DNA from: JANQGH01 sp039177555 | GTDB taxonomy: Bacteria > Pseudomonadota > Alphaproteobacteria > DSM-16000 > Inquilinaceae | Length of the DNA: 20,350 nucleotides | Direction: 5' to 3' | Assembly: GCA_039177555.1 (NCBI GenBank) | Contig: JBCDFV010000061.1 | Coordinates: 1-20,350 of the forward strand | Part shown: one piece after another, positions 8,632-15,572 of the stretch | How the letters are laid out: each line of letters begins with the position of its first letter | Position numbering within the stretch: position 1 is the first letter of the stretch | Notes under the pieces: model-generated | What the model was told of the DNA's origin: nothing | The model's database searches: none | The model's input: the letters and a program-made list of their open reading frames with translations, nothing else | Translations under genes and position numbers: made by a program

Positions 8632-9590
8632 AACGATCGCCCGTAGCGATAGCGGCTTTGCAGCGCGTCGATCGACAGCACCACCACCAGCAGGCCACCG
8701 ATCACCACGCCTTCCCACAGCGAGGATACGCCGATCAGGACAAGCCCGTTCTGCATCAGCTTGATGAACACCACGCCCAGCAACGTGCCGATCAGGCTGC
8801 CGACGCCGCCACGAATGTTGGCGCCGCCGAGGATCGTGGCGGCGATGGCCTCCAGCGCGACATTAGTGCCGATATTGACCTCGACATTGCGCAGCCGCGC
8901 GACATAGAGCACCGCCGCCAGGCCGGCCAGCAGGCCCAACAGCGCATAGGCTTGCATCTTCACGCGATCGACCGGGATGCCGACCAGGCGTGCGGCCGCC
9001 TCGTCATTGCCGATGGCGCACAGATGGCGGCCCCAGGGCTGCCGATGCAGCAGGATCCAGCAGAAGCCGTAGACGGCGGCGATGATGAACACCCCGACCG
9101 GAATGCCGGCAACGTCGCCCCGGGTCAGGAACGACAGCGTGTCCGGCAGGCCCGAAATCCAGGTGCCGCCGATCACCAGATACAAGACCGCGATGAAGAC
9201 ATACATGCTGCCCAGGGTCGCGATGATGGGCGGCACCTTGGCCTTGGCGCAGATCGCGCCGTTCATCAGGCCCAGCAACGTGCCGACCGAGACGCCGATG
9301 ATCACGACGATGGGGGCGGGCAGATCGGCCTCGAACGCACGGCCGATGAAGATCGCTGACACAGCCAGGATGCCGCCGACGCTGACATCGATGCCGCCGG
9401 ACATGATCACCAGGGTCATGCCGGCGCCGATGATCGCCAGGTCGACCGACCGGCGCAGCACGGTCGTCAGGTTGCGCTCGGTCAGAAAGAACTCCGACTG
9501 GGACGCGAACAGCGCGCAGATCATCAGGATCGCGAGCACCAGGATCAGTTCGCGCTGCGCACCGCGGGCAAATCTAGACAGGGAGGTCAA
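8628..9590 (-). CDS. Sugar ABC transporter permease, RbsC type (first of two), TTG start
   Basis: Inner-membrane permease of the RbsC type (320 aa). It carries the motif GAGMTLVIMSGGIDVSVGGI, the coupling loop 'AIGNDEAAARLVGIPVDRVK' and the typical glycine-rich 'AIAATILGGANIRGGVGS'. The start appears to be TTG: an in-frame TAA lies two codons before it, and the first later ATG or GTG is inside the first membrane helix. No clear Shine-Dalgarno precedes it, so initiation may be weak or coupled to an upstream RNA structure. A 129-base gap with a strong hairpin separates it from the binding-protein gene. With the next gene it should form a two-subunit membrane channel served by the ATPase at 10754-11539. 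Confidence 0.92.
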   Translation of the reverse strand: MTSLSRFARGAQRELILVLAILMICALFASQSEFFLTERNLTTVLRRSVDLAIIGAGMTLVIMSGGIDVSVGGILAVSAIFIGRAFEADLPAPIVVIIGVSVGTLLGLMNGAICAKAKVPPIIATLGSMYVFIAVLYLVIGGTWISGLPDTLSFLTRGDVAGIPVGVFIIAAVYGFCWILLHRQPWGRHLCAIGNDEAAARLVGIPVDRVKMQAYALLGLLAGLAAVLYVARLRNVEVNIGTNVALEAIAATILGGANIRGGVGSLIGTLLGVVFIKLMQNGLVLIGVSSLWEGVVIGGLLVVVLSIDALQSRYRYGRSL

Positions 9591-9651
9591 AGGTTACTGG
9601 CCTCGCAAACAGCTTCGATGAACGGGGCTTATCGCGCTGTTCATTGTGCAC

Positions 9652-9700
9652 GCGCCAGCCGGACCATCGACACGGGAATGCCGATGGCCCTGGCCGGCGC
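9652..9700 (-). other. Long intergenic hairpin after the sugar-binding-protein gene
   Basis: Inverted repeat with arms 9652-9669 and 9682-9700 and a 12-base loop. Read as - strand RNA, the arms pair over about 18 base pairs with two G-U pairs and one bulged A. It starts 19 bases after the stop codon of the binding-protein gene and ends 61 bases before the permease start. There is no run of U after it, so it does not look like a rho-independent terminator. By analogy with other binding-protein operons, its likely role is to protect the upstream message from 3' decay, or to cause partial termination, so that binding protein is made in excess. Confidence 0.65.
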
Positions 9701-9719
9701 CTTTCGGGAGTGAGCCGAC

Positions 9720-10709
9720 TTAGAAGTCGAAATCGTTCACGTTGTCGATGGTGAACACCGTCGGCGGCCCCAACAGGATGATGTCGTCCTCGGGCAAGTA
9801 GGTGATCGGGTCGTCCAGGCCCGGGATCTCCATGGTGCCCTCGATGCTGCCGCCATTCACCAAATGGTCGCCGACCCAGACGGTCAGGTAGCCAAGATCG
9901 GCCGGGTTCCACAGCACCGAATAGGGCATCGCGCCGCTTTCGATGTAGGCCCGGGCGGTGTTGGGCGAGCAATAGCCGGCGCTCAACACGCTGCCGATGG
10001 CATCGGCCGCTTCTACCGCCTGGGCAATGCCGGGGCAGGTGGTCGACGCCATGCCCAATACGGCCAGCAGGTCCGGGTTGCGCGTCATGGCGTCGGTGGC
10101 GAACTGATAGGCGCGCGCCGCCGTGCCGTCGGTATGGTCGACCGAGACGATTTCGATGTCTGGATAGGTCGATTCCGCGCGTTCCTGGATTGCGGCGATC
10201 CAGTTCTGCATGCTCTGAATGGTCGGTGCGTCGGAAACGATGGCGATCTTGCCGCTGTCGCCGACCCTGGCAACCGCCTCGTCCAGCAGAGTGTAGCCCA
10301 GATCCTGGTCCAGCGCCTGGGCGACGAAATACTGCCGGTCGCTGTTCGGCGCGTCGGCGTCGGAGGTCAGGACGATGATGCCGGCCTCGATCGCCTCGGT
10401 AATCGCCGGGCGCAGGCTTTCCTCGTCCAGCGGCGATATCGCGATCACGTCAAAGCCCTGATTGACGAAGCTTTCGAAGATCCGCAACTGGTCCGCCGCA
10501 TTGGTGCTGGTCGGGCCTTCCTGGACGTAGGTGACGCCCAGCTCCTCGGCCGCTCGGTCGGCCCCCTCGCGCATGGCGACATAGTAGGGGATGCCCGCGA
10601 TTTGCGGAATGAACGCGATGCGCGTCTCGTCTTGTGCCGACGCCGTCGTTGCCGGCATGGCCAGCATCGCGCCAAGGGCGGTCGCCATCAAAAGGGTTTT
10701 GTAAGTCAT
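9720..10709 (-). CDS. Periplasmic sugar-binding protein of ABC transporter (RbsB/RhaS/LsrB-like)
   Basis: Secreted substrate-binding protein (329 aa) of the periplasmic-binding-protein type 1 fold. A signal peptide is evident: K4, a hydrophobic core (about 5-18) and a likely cut after A-S-A at residue 25. The mature start DETRIAFIPQIAGIPYYVAM, then EGPTSTNAADQ and VIAISPLDEESL, resemble rhamnose (RhaS) and autoinducer-2 (LsrB) binding proteins more than ribose-binding RbsB. Two cysteines (STTCPG, AGYCSPN) could form a disulfide. The start at 10709 is chosen because AGGAG lies at 10718-10722, eight bases before it; the frame is open to 10739 but lacks such a site. It lies 44 bases after the ATPase gene. 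The ligand is unknown. Confidence 0.93.
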   Translation of the reverse strand: MTYKTLLMATALGAMLAMPATTASAQDETRIAFIPQIAGIPYYVAMREGADRAAEELGVTYVQEGPTSTNAADQLRIFESFVNQGFDVIAISPLDEESLRPAITEAIEAGIIVLTSDADAPNSDRQYFVAQALDQDLGYTLLDEAVARVGDSGKIAIVSDAPTIQSMQNWIAAIQERAESTYPDIEIVSVDHTDGTAARAYQFATDAMTRNPDLLAVLGMASTTCPGIAQAVEAADAIGSVLSAGYCSPNTARAYIESGAMPYSVLWNPADLGYLTVWVGDHLVNGGSIEGTMEIPGLDDPITYLPEDDIILLGPPTVFTIDNVNDFDF

Positions 10710-10753
10710 GGAGCCTTCTCCTGTTCGTGTTGACGTCATTTCCCGGCTGGGTC

Positions 10754-11539
10754 TCAGTTTGCTTCGCTTGGCACCCGGTTTGGCCGGCCCGTTCGGGCCT
10801 TGACCGCGCTTGCCCCCGTTATCAGGCCGATGATTTCCTCCGGCGTCGTGGCACCGGTTTCGCGTACGCCGATCTGGCGGCCCTGGCGCAGGACGGTGAT
10901 CCGGTCGGAGACCTCGAACACGTCCTGGATGTTGTGGGAGATCACCACCACACCCTTGCCCTGGCTGCGCACGGAGTCGATGAACTGCAGCACCTTGTCG
11001 ACCTCCGCCACGGCCAGGGCGGCTGTCGGCTCGTCCATCACGATCAGGTTGGCGTCGACGTTCAGCGCGCGGGCAATCGCGATGCCCTGGCGCTGGCCGC
11101 CGGAAAGGTTCTCCACCCAGGCGTTCATGTCCGGCACGTGCACGTCCAGATCGCTGAGCAACTGTCGCGTTCGGTTGCGCATCGTCCTGCGGTCCAGAAA
11201 CGGGATGCCGAACAGCTTCCGCGTCAGTTCCTGGCCCAGAAAGATGTTGTCCGCGATCGGCATTTTCGCCGCCAGCGCCAGTTCCTGAAATATCGTCGCA
11301 ATGCCGTGTTTTTGGGCGTCTTGCGGCGTCTTGAACGTGACCGGACGGCCGCCGAGCAGGATTTCGCCGTCATCCGGCTCATAGGCGCCGGCCAGAACCT
11401 TGATTAAGGTCGACTTGCCGGCGCCGTTGTCGCCGACCAGCGCCATGACCTCGCCAGGGCGAACATCGAAATCGACCCGGTCCAGGGCAACCACCCCGCC
11501 GAACCGCTTGACGATCCCCTTCATGTTCAACTCAGGCAT
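10754..11539 (-). CDS. Sugar ABC transporter ATP-binding protein, single-domain (FrcA-like)
   Basis: Cytosolic ATPase subunit (261 aa) of the sugar importer. It has one ABC domain: Walker A G36-T44 (GDNGAGKST), Q-loop FQELALA (84-90), signature LSGGQRQG (145-152), Walker B LIVMDEP with D169/E170, and the switch His in VVVISHN. Most ribose- or rhamnose-type importers use an ATPase of about 500 aa with two tandem domains. This one is half that size, as in the fructose importer FrcA, so it must act as a homodimer. It is the first gene after the putative promoter and operator at 11588-11631, with a 5' leader of about 50-60 bases. It precedes the binding-protein gene by 44 bases. Confidence 0.93.
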   Translation of the reverse strand: MPELNMKGIVKRFGGVVALDRVDFDVRPGEVMALVGDNGAGKSTLIKVLAGAYEPDDGEILLGGRPVTFKTPQDAQKHGIATIFQELALAAKMPIADNIFLGQELTRKLFGIPFLDRRTMRNRTRQLLSDLDVHVPDMNAWVENLSGGQRQGIAIARALNVDANLIVMDEPTAALAVAEVDKVLQFIDSVRSQGKGVVVISHNIQDVFEVSDRITVLRQGRQIGVRETGATTPEEIIGLITGASAVKARTGRPNRVPSEAN

Positions 11540-11587
11540 TGGCTCCCCGCAGGAAAGGCGCGGTTGGCGTGGTCGGAGGCGCCACTT

Positions 11588-11599
11588 TGAAACGTTTCA
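11588..11599. promoter_or_regulatory. LacI-family operator palindrome TGAAACGTTTCA
   Basis: A perfect 12-base palindrome with a central CG step, the typical form of LacI/GalR-family operators. It is identical to the textbook Cra/FruR core. It lies 2 bases downstream of the -10 hexamer of the promoter at 11602-11631, so a bound repressor would cover the transcription start. The gene immediately upstream encodes a protein with an intact LacI-type head and hinge helix (11676-12887), the obvious candidate to bind it. Binding is inferred, not shown. Confidence 0.75.
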
Positions 11600-11601
11600 T
11601 T

Positions 11602-11631
11602 ATTGAACGGCAAAGCGTGATTGCCTGTCAA
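11602..11631 (-). promoter_or_regulatory. Sigma-70-type promoter of the sugar transport/catabolism operon
   Basis: On the - strand a perfect -35 box TTGACA (11631-11626) is followed after 18 bases by TTCAAT (11607-11602, four of six matches to TATAAT). Transcription would start within the palindrome at 11588-11599 and reach the ATPase start codon at 11539. The site lies between the regulator gene and the transporter genes, so the operon can be transcribed separately from its regulator. Confidence 0.6.
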
Positions 11632-11675
11632 TAGCCCATTCGCACCGCAATGGACTTCGTGGCTTAGACGACCTG

Positions 11676-12887
11676 TTATGCCCGGTCCGCAATCGCCGAG
11701 ACTGACGCCGGCTGGGTGATGCCGGCGCGCGCCAGCAGGTCCTCGGCGTCTGGTATCAGGCCCTGAGCACCGGCCGCCGTGACCGATTGGCTGGCGGCAA
11801 TCGTCGCCAGCTCCGCCGCGTCGTCGGTCGCCAGCCGGTTCAGCCAGGCCGCCAGGAACACGCCGACAAAGGTATCCCCGGCCCCGGTCGTGTCGACCGG
11901 CTCCACGGGCAGCGCCGCTGTTATGATCGGCTTGGCGTCGTCTTCAAAAACGGCCGCGCCGTCGGCACCGAACGTGGCGATCACCAGGCCCGAGCGATCG
12001 GCCGGCGCCGTTCGCCGGATCAGCCCCGCGATTTGACGCCTCGCGGTTCGGGCGTCCGGGTCGATCGGCCCCAGAATGTCGCGCGCCACATCGCGGTTGA
12101 GGGCAACCAGGTGAAACAGGTCGCGCAGCTTGCGAAAACCGTCTTCCGTGCGCCACTCGGCCGGCAGCCCCGTGGTGTGAATGGAGGTGATGAACCCGCC
12201 GCGTCGCAGCGCCGGCATCGAACCGGCCAGGGTTCCGACCTGCAATCCGTCCAGGTGAATGGCATGGCGCCTGGCGCCGGCGGTTTCGCCCAGATAGGGG
12301 GCCAGGCTATCGACTTCCAGCGACAGGGGCTCGTTGATGATCGTGCGCGTGCCATCCGCCTCGACCAGCACGATGCACCGGCTGAGCCTGATGTCGCCGC
12401 CGCGATCCACGCTTATGGTGCGAACGCCGCGTGCCGCCAACTCGCCGATCGCCCATTCGCTGTCGGTGTCCTGCCCGACGCGGCTGATGAGTTCGGTTTC
12501 CACGGCCAGCGGGGGGCCCAGACCGGCGGCCATCACCGCGACATTGGCGGCCGGTCCGCCTAGGCTCTTCATGATGCGCTCGGCAGTGATGCGGTCACCG
12601 ACATCGGGGTTTGCCGCGACCCGCGCGGTGTAGTCGGCGGAAAGATAGCCGACGGTCGTCAGCTTCGGCCAGCCGGGGTCCGCGCCGCCGGGTTGGGGCA
12701 CGGTCGATCGGCGCGAGATCAACGACCTTGCCAGGGTATTCGGCTGGTAGCCGAGTTCCTTGATCGCGGCCTCCACCCTTGCCTTGGTGGCATCGCGAAC
12801 CGGCGTGGTCCAGTTCAGCACGTTGGACACCGTGCCGATCGAAACACCGGCGTGGCGGGCGACATCATGGATCGTCGGGCGTTTCAT
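11676..12887 (-). CDS. LacI-type DNA-binding domain fused to a PfkB-family sugar kinase
   Basis: A 403-aa two-part protein. Residues 1-60 are a complete LacI-family head: TIHDVARHAGVSIGTVSNVL (5-24) forms the helix-turn-helix, and GYQPNTLARSL (46-56) is the hinge helix with the minor-groove leucine. A linker rich in Pro, Gly and Arg/Ser (57-76) follows. Residues 77-395 are not the usual periplasmic-binding-protein ligand domain but a PfkB kinase: LGGPAANVAVMAAGLG (109-124), D213, LNRD (263-266), ATFGADG (304-310) and DTTGAGDTF (332-340) with catalytic base D338. Both halves lie in one uninterrupted frame with canonical motifs, so this is not a frameshift artefact. The N-terminus MKRPTIHDVA is standard, so the start is secure despite a weak Shine-Dalgarno. 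It heads the sugar operon and faces the operator at 11588-11599. It likely represses the operon and is relieved when the kinase domain binds, or turns over, the sugar. It could also be a working kinase. Confidence 0.93.
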   Translation of the reverse strand: MKRPTIHDVARHAGVSIGTVSNVLNWTTPVRDATKARVEAAIKELGYQPNTLARSLISRRSTVPQPGGADPGWPKLTTVGYLSADYTARVAANPDVGDRITAERIMKSLGGPAANVAVMAAGLGPPLAVETELISRVGQDTDSEWAIGELAARGVRTISVDRGGDIRLSRCIVLVEADGTRTIINEPLSLEVDSLAPYLGETAGARRHAIHLDGLQVGTLAGSMPALRRGGFITSIHTTGLPAEWRTEDGFRKLRDLFHLVALNRDVARDILGPIDPDARTARRQIAGLIRRTAPADRSGLVIATFGADGAAVFEDDAKPIITAALPVEPVDTTGAGDTFVGVFLAAWLNRLATDDAAELATIAASQSVTAAGAQGLIPDAEDLLARAGITQPASVSAIADRA

Positions 12888-13395
12888 CTGGGGGCTGGTC
12901 TGCTAGGGGCTGATCTGCCGGCACACATGGCTTAACAATGGTTCATTCTGCGAGCGACGACGGTCCTCTTTGGGTCTGGGACGTTCGCCCAATAGCCAGC
13001 TTACCACCCCTATTGCCGAGACAAAGCCTTAGAGAGTTCGAATGCCGGTCTGTGGATAGGATCTCCGAAAGGGTGCAACGCTCTCTTGCCGCCGACAGTT
13101 CGGTTGCCGAGGCAAATGGGCGTATATGGACGCTAGACCGCTGGATCGGCGATTAGCGGCCTGGCTAACGATACTGCGGCGTGATCGATGCTGGCCGTCT
13201 GCAATGACATGGCAGTTGGGCCGACTGAGCATGCGGCCGGCTTGGAGTTCGCGCATAGGTTGCTCTATGGTTGCTTGGTCGCGCCCTCGTTGACGGGCGT
13301 TGCGGACGATGTGGACAGTGGTCGCCGGCCCGGATGCCAGTACCGTCTGGCGGCCGGTCGATTTATCCGTTGATGATGGCTTATAGGAGAGGTCA
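12888..13395. other. Gene-free stretch of about 500 bases
   Basis: No convincing gene lies here. Open frames on both strands have compositions unlike their neighbours (many Arg, Ser and Pro, no family motif) and lack good ribosome-binding sites. The stretch holds the divergent upstream regions of the kinase-repressor (-) and of the YHYH protein (+), whose AGGAG site is at 13385-13389. I found no clear promoter, tRNA, direct repeat or strong hairpin. It is less GC-rich than the flanking genes and could be the worn remnant of a lost gene, but nothing recognisable remains. Confidence 0.5.
12932..12945. promoter_or_regulatory. Possible autoregulatory operator upstream of the kinase-repressor
   Basis: TTAACAATGGTTCA is an imperfect palindrome (10 of 14 positions symmetric) 44 bases upstream of the start codon of the LacI-PfkB gene. 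It shares outer bases with the LacI-type site at 11588-11599 but lacks the central CG step, so it is a weak candidate for self-regulation. Confidence 0.25.
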
Positions 13396-14433
13396 ATGGG
13401 CAAGCGCTGGCATGATGTGGCATCGCCGTCGATCAACAGAGGCAAGCGCGCCGGATTGGTCATCGGGAGCATGGTCGCGGCTTGGCTTTCAGGCGCGCCG
13501 GCCGCCGACGGACAGACGGTTACGGAGATTGTGGCGACCGCGACCAGCGACCCGGATCGGGTCGCGCTCACGGACGTCATCCTGACCGGTACGTCGCCGG
13601 ACTGCGCCGACCACGCCTTCACCTATGTGTCGGAAGTCGAGGATTTGCAGCAAATCCGCGTATACCCGGGCGCCGTTATCGTGACGTCTGACGCCAACAC
13701 CTGCAGAATCCTGTCAAACAGCATTCCCAATCACAGTTTCGGCGCCGGATCGGCGAGAGACTTTGCGACGCCCGTGGCCGAAATCGCCGCTGACTTCACC
13801 ATCCCGCGACAGCCGCAAGCGGCCGCCCGGCCATCGGCCTTGAGCCACGGACGTTTCGACGCCGTCCTTCTGAATGGGGTGGTCGTGCACATCCTTGCCG
13901 CGGGCTGCTACAACCCCGACGGTCGCCGTTCCGATCAATACGGCAACGTCATGTCCGGTTGCCGCGCGAACGATCCGTGGTTGCTGGACCCCATGTCGCC
14001 CTGGGTTTCGTTTCAGGAGGACGACCATCACGGCCATGCCCAACCGGATGGCCGCTATCACTATCACGGCAACCCGATGGCCCTGTTCGACGATGCGCCC
14101 GGTCCCGACGGCTCACCCGTGATCGGCTTTGCGGCCGACGGGTTCCCAATCTTCGGTTCTTACTTCCGCGACGAAACGGGCACCGTGCGCAAGGCGATTT
14201 CGGGGTATGTCCTGCGCGACGGCGAACGTCCTGACGGTTACGGCGATCCGGGTGGCACGTACAACGGCATGTATCGCGCCGATTACGCATTCGTCGGCAC
14301 CGGCGATCTCGACGAATGCAACGGCATGACCGTGAACGGCGTCTACGGCTATTACGTTACCGATACCTTTCCTTGGATCCTTGCTTGTCTGACCGGAACA
14401 CCGGATTCTTCTTTCGAGCGCGGCGCGCAATAG
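13396..14433 (+). CDS. Secreted YHYH-domain protein
   Basis: Exported protein (345 aa) of the YHYH family, named for the motif seen here as Y221-H222-Y223-H224 in GRYHYHGNP, preceded by a histidine cluster HHGHA (211-215). Other family marks are GFAADGFPIFGSY (244-256) and the late FPWILACLTGTP (325-336). A signal peptide is likely: basic residues (about 16-18), hydrophobic core 20-32 and a small-residue region ending AADGQ (36-40). The mature chain has six cysteines (70, 103, 171, 189, 308, 331), enough for three disulfides, which fits a periplasmic or outer location. AGGAG at 13385-13389 supports the start. The His-rich motif suggests metal binding, but the function of the family is not established. 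It converges with the serine hydrolase gene 12 bases downstream; no operon partner is evident. Confidence 0.88.
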   Translation: MGKRWHDVASPSINRGKRAGLVIGSMVAAWLSGAPAADGQTVTEIVATATSDPDRVALTDVILTGTSPDCADHAFTYVSEVEDLQQIRVYPGAVIVTSDANTCRILSNSIPNHSFGAGSARDFATPVAEIAADFTIPRQPQAAARPSALSHGRFDAVLLNGVVVHILAAGCYNPDGRRSDQYGNVMSGCRANDPWLLDPMSPWVSFQEDDHHGHAQPDGRYHYHGNPMALFDDAPGPDGSPVIGFAADGFPIFGSYFRDETGTVRKAISGYVLRDGERPDGYGDPGGTYNGMYRADYAFVGTGDLDECNGMTVNGVYGYYVTDTFPWILACLTGTPDSSFERGAQ

Positions 14434-14445
14434 CGGCCGTTGTTA

Positions 14446-15480
14446 CTAGGCGCGCTCCGCCGCCGGAATGATCTCGTGCGTCAGCATGTGGGTCAGTTCG
14501 GTGGCGTAGGCGCCCTCGCGCGCCGGCAGCGTCGTATCCGACATCACGACCACTGTCAGGCCCAGGGATGGCACGACATAGAGCATTTGACCGCCAAAGC
14601 CGCGGGCATACGCAATCTGCCGCCCGCCCGTCTCGCCAAGAAACCAGCCATAGCCGTACTCATGACCGTAGAACGGCGACAGCGTTCTCGGCACCCAGGA
14701 CTGCTCGATCCAGCCGTCGCTCAACACGAACTGGTCGCGCCAAAGGCCGTGCAACCGCGCCATCTCACCGAAGCGATACAGCGCCATCGGCGACAGCTCC
14801 ATCTCGCTGCCGCCCAGATAGAAGCCCTGCGGGTCGCGAACCCAGGGTCGGATTCGGATGCCGAGCGGATCGCCCAACCAATCGCGTGCCAACGACAGCA
14901 GATCTTGTCCCGCCGCGCGCGCGATCATCACGCCGAGCAAGTGATAGCTGCTGGTCGAGTATTGCATCGCCGCGCCAGGCTCGGCTACGAAAGGCCGTCC
15001 AAGCGCGTTGCTGATCCAGTTGTCGCTGGCGATCCAGTTCCCGTAGGTCGAGCCGGACAACCCCGCTTGCATGGTCAGCAGGTTGGCAACCGAGATGTGG
15101 CGGACCCTGTCGTCGGCATCCGGCGGGATCATGTCGTCCAGAAACGGCGCCACGGTCTGATCGACACTGAAAAGCACCCCGCGATCAAGGGCAGCACCGG
15201 TCAACGCGGCCACGATGGTCTTGGACACCGACTTGATGTTGGCCGGGCGGTTCAGCCTGGGGCCGCGAAACGCTTCGGCGAAGCGGATGTCGCCGTGTCG
15301 GGCGATGATCAGGCTGTGCAGGCGTTCCAGCCCCGCTGCGCGCTGGACGGCCTGCCCCAGCAAGGTCGGGTCAAGTGACGTCGATCTGTTCCCAATCGTC
15401 GACGCGAGGGCTGGTTTGAGGCTGGTCAGGGTCGCCCCTGCCAGCGAGCCGAGCAGAATGTGGCGTCGGCTGATACTCAT
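14446..15480 (-). CDS. Tat-exported serine hydrolase, beta-lactamase/class C (CubicO-like) family
   Basis: Exported serine hydrolase (344 aa) with the penicillin-binding fold. The start at 15480 is preferred over the longer frame from 15543 because it places a twin-arginine signal SRRHILLG at residues 4-11, followed by a hydrophobic stretch ending ALAS (about 24-27). The nucleophile motif S-x-x-K is S84-V-S-K87. The second motif is YSTSSYHLLG (Tyr-Ser-Thr, where many relatives have Tyr-x-Asn), and the third is GFGGQML, in the position of the usual H/Y-x-G. Such proteins act as esterases, peptidases or carboxypeptidases; a true beta-lactamase role is not implied. It has weak Shine-Dalgarno support. 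It lies between the convergent YHYH gene and the dabA gene, 92 bases away on the same strand, and is probably a separate unit. Confidence 0.88.
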   Translation of the reverse strand: MSISRRHILLGSLAGATLTSLKPALASTIGNRSTSLDPTLLGQAVQRAAGLERLHSLIIARHGDIRFAEAFRGPRLNRPANIKSVSKTIVAALTGAALDRGVLFSVDQTVAPFLDDMIPPDADDRVRHISVANLLTMQAGLSGSTYGNWIASDNWISNALGRPFVAEPGAAMQYSTSSYHLLGVMIARAAGQDLLSLARDWLGDPLGIRIRPWVRDPQGFYLGGSEMELSPMALYRFGEMARLHGLWRDQFVLSDGWIEQSWVPRTLSPFYGHEYGYGWFLGETGGRQIAYARGFGGQMLYVVPSLGLTVVVMSDTTLPAREGAYATELTHMLTHEIIPAAERA

Positions 15481-15572
15481 GCGATACGGACCCGACTCAT
15501 GGCGTGCAGCAGCGACAATATGGCTCAGCCTCGCGCCGCGCAACCGGGATGGGGCGGGGCGGCATAGCCCTA

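Noticed and set aside
7228..8646. Long + strand open frame opposite the kinase and permease genes
   Set aside because: Low-complexity, highly charged translation without motifs; the opposite strand encodes clear membrane proteins.
8632..8718. N-terminal extension of the second RbsC-type permease
   Set aside because: It gives a proline- and arginine-rich leader overlapping the other permease gene; the ATGA junction at 8631 is a better start.
9652..9700. The hairpin as a rho-independent terminator
   Set aside because: No U-tract follows the stem, and downstream permease genes need the same transcript.
13029..13622. A 197-codon - strand frame across the gene-free region and the start of the YHYH gene
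   Set aside because: No recognisable domain, overlaps the signal-peptide region of a clear gene, and has no good ribosome-binding site.
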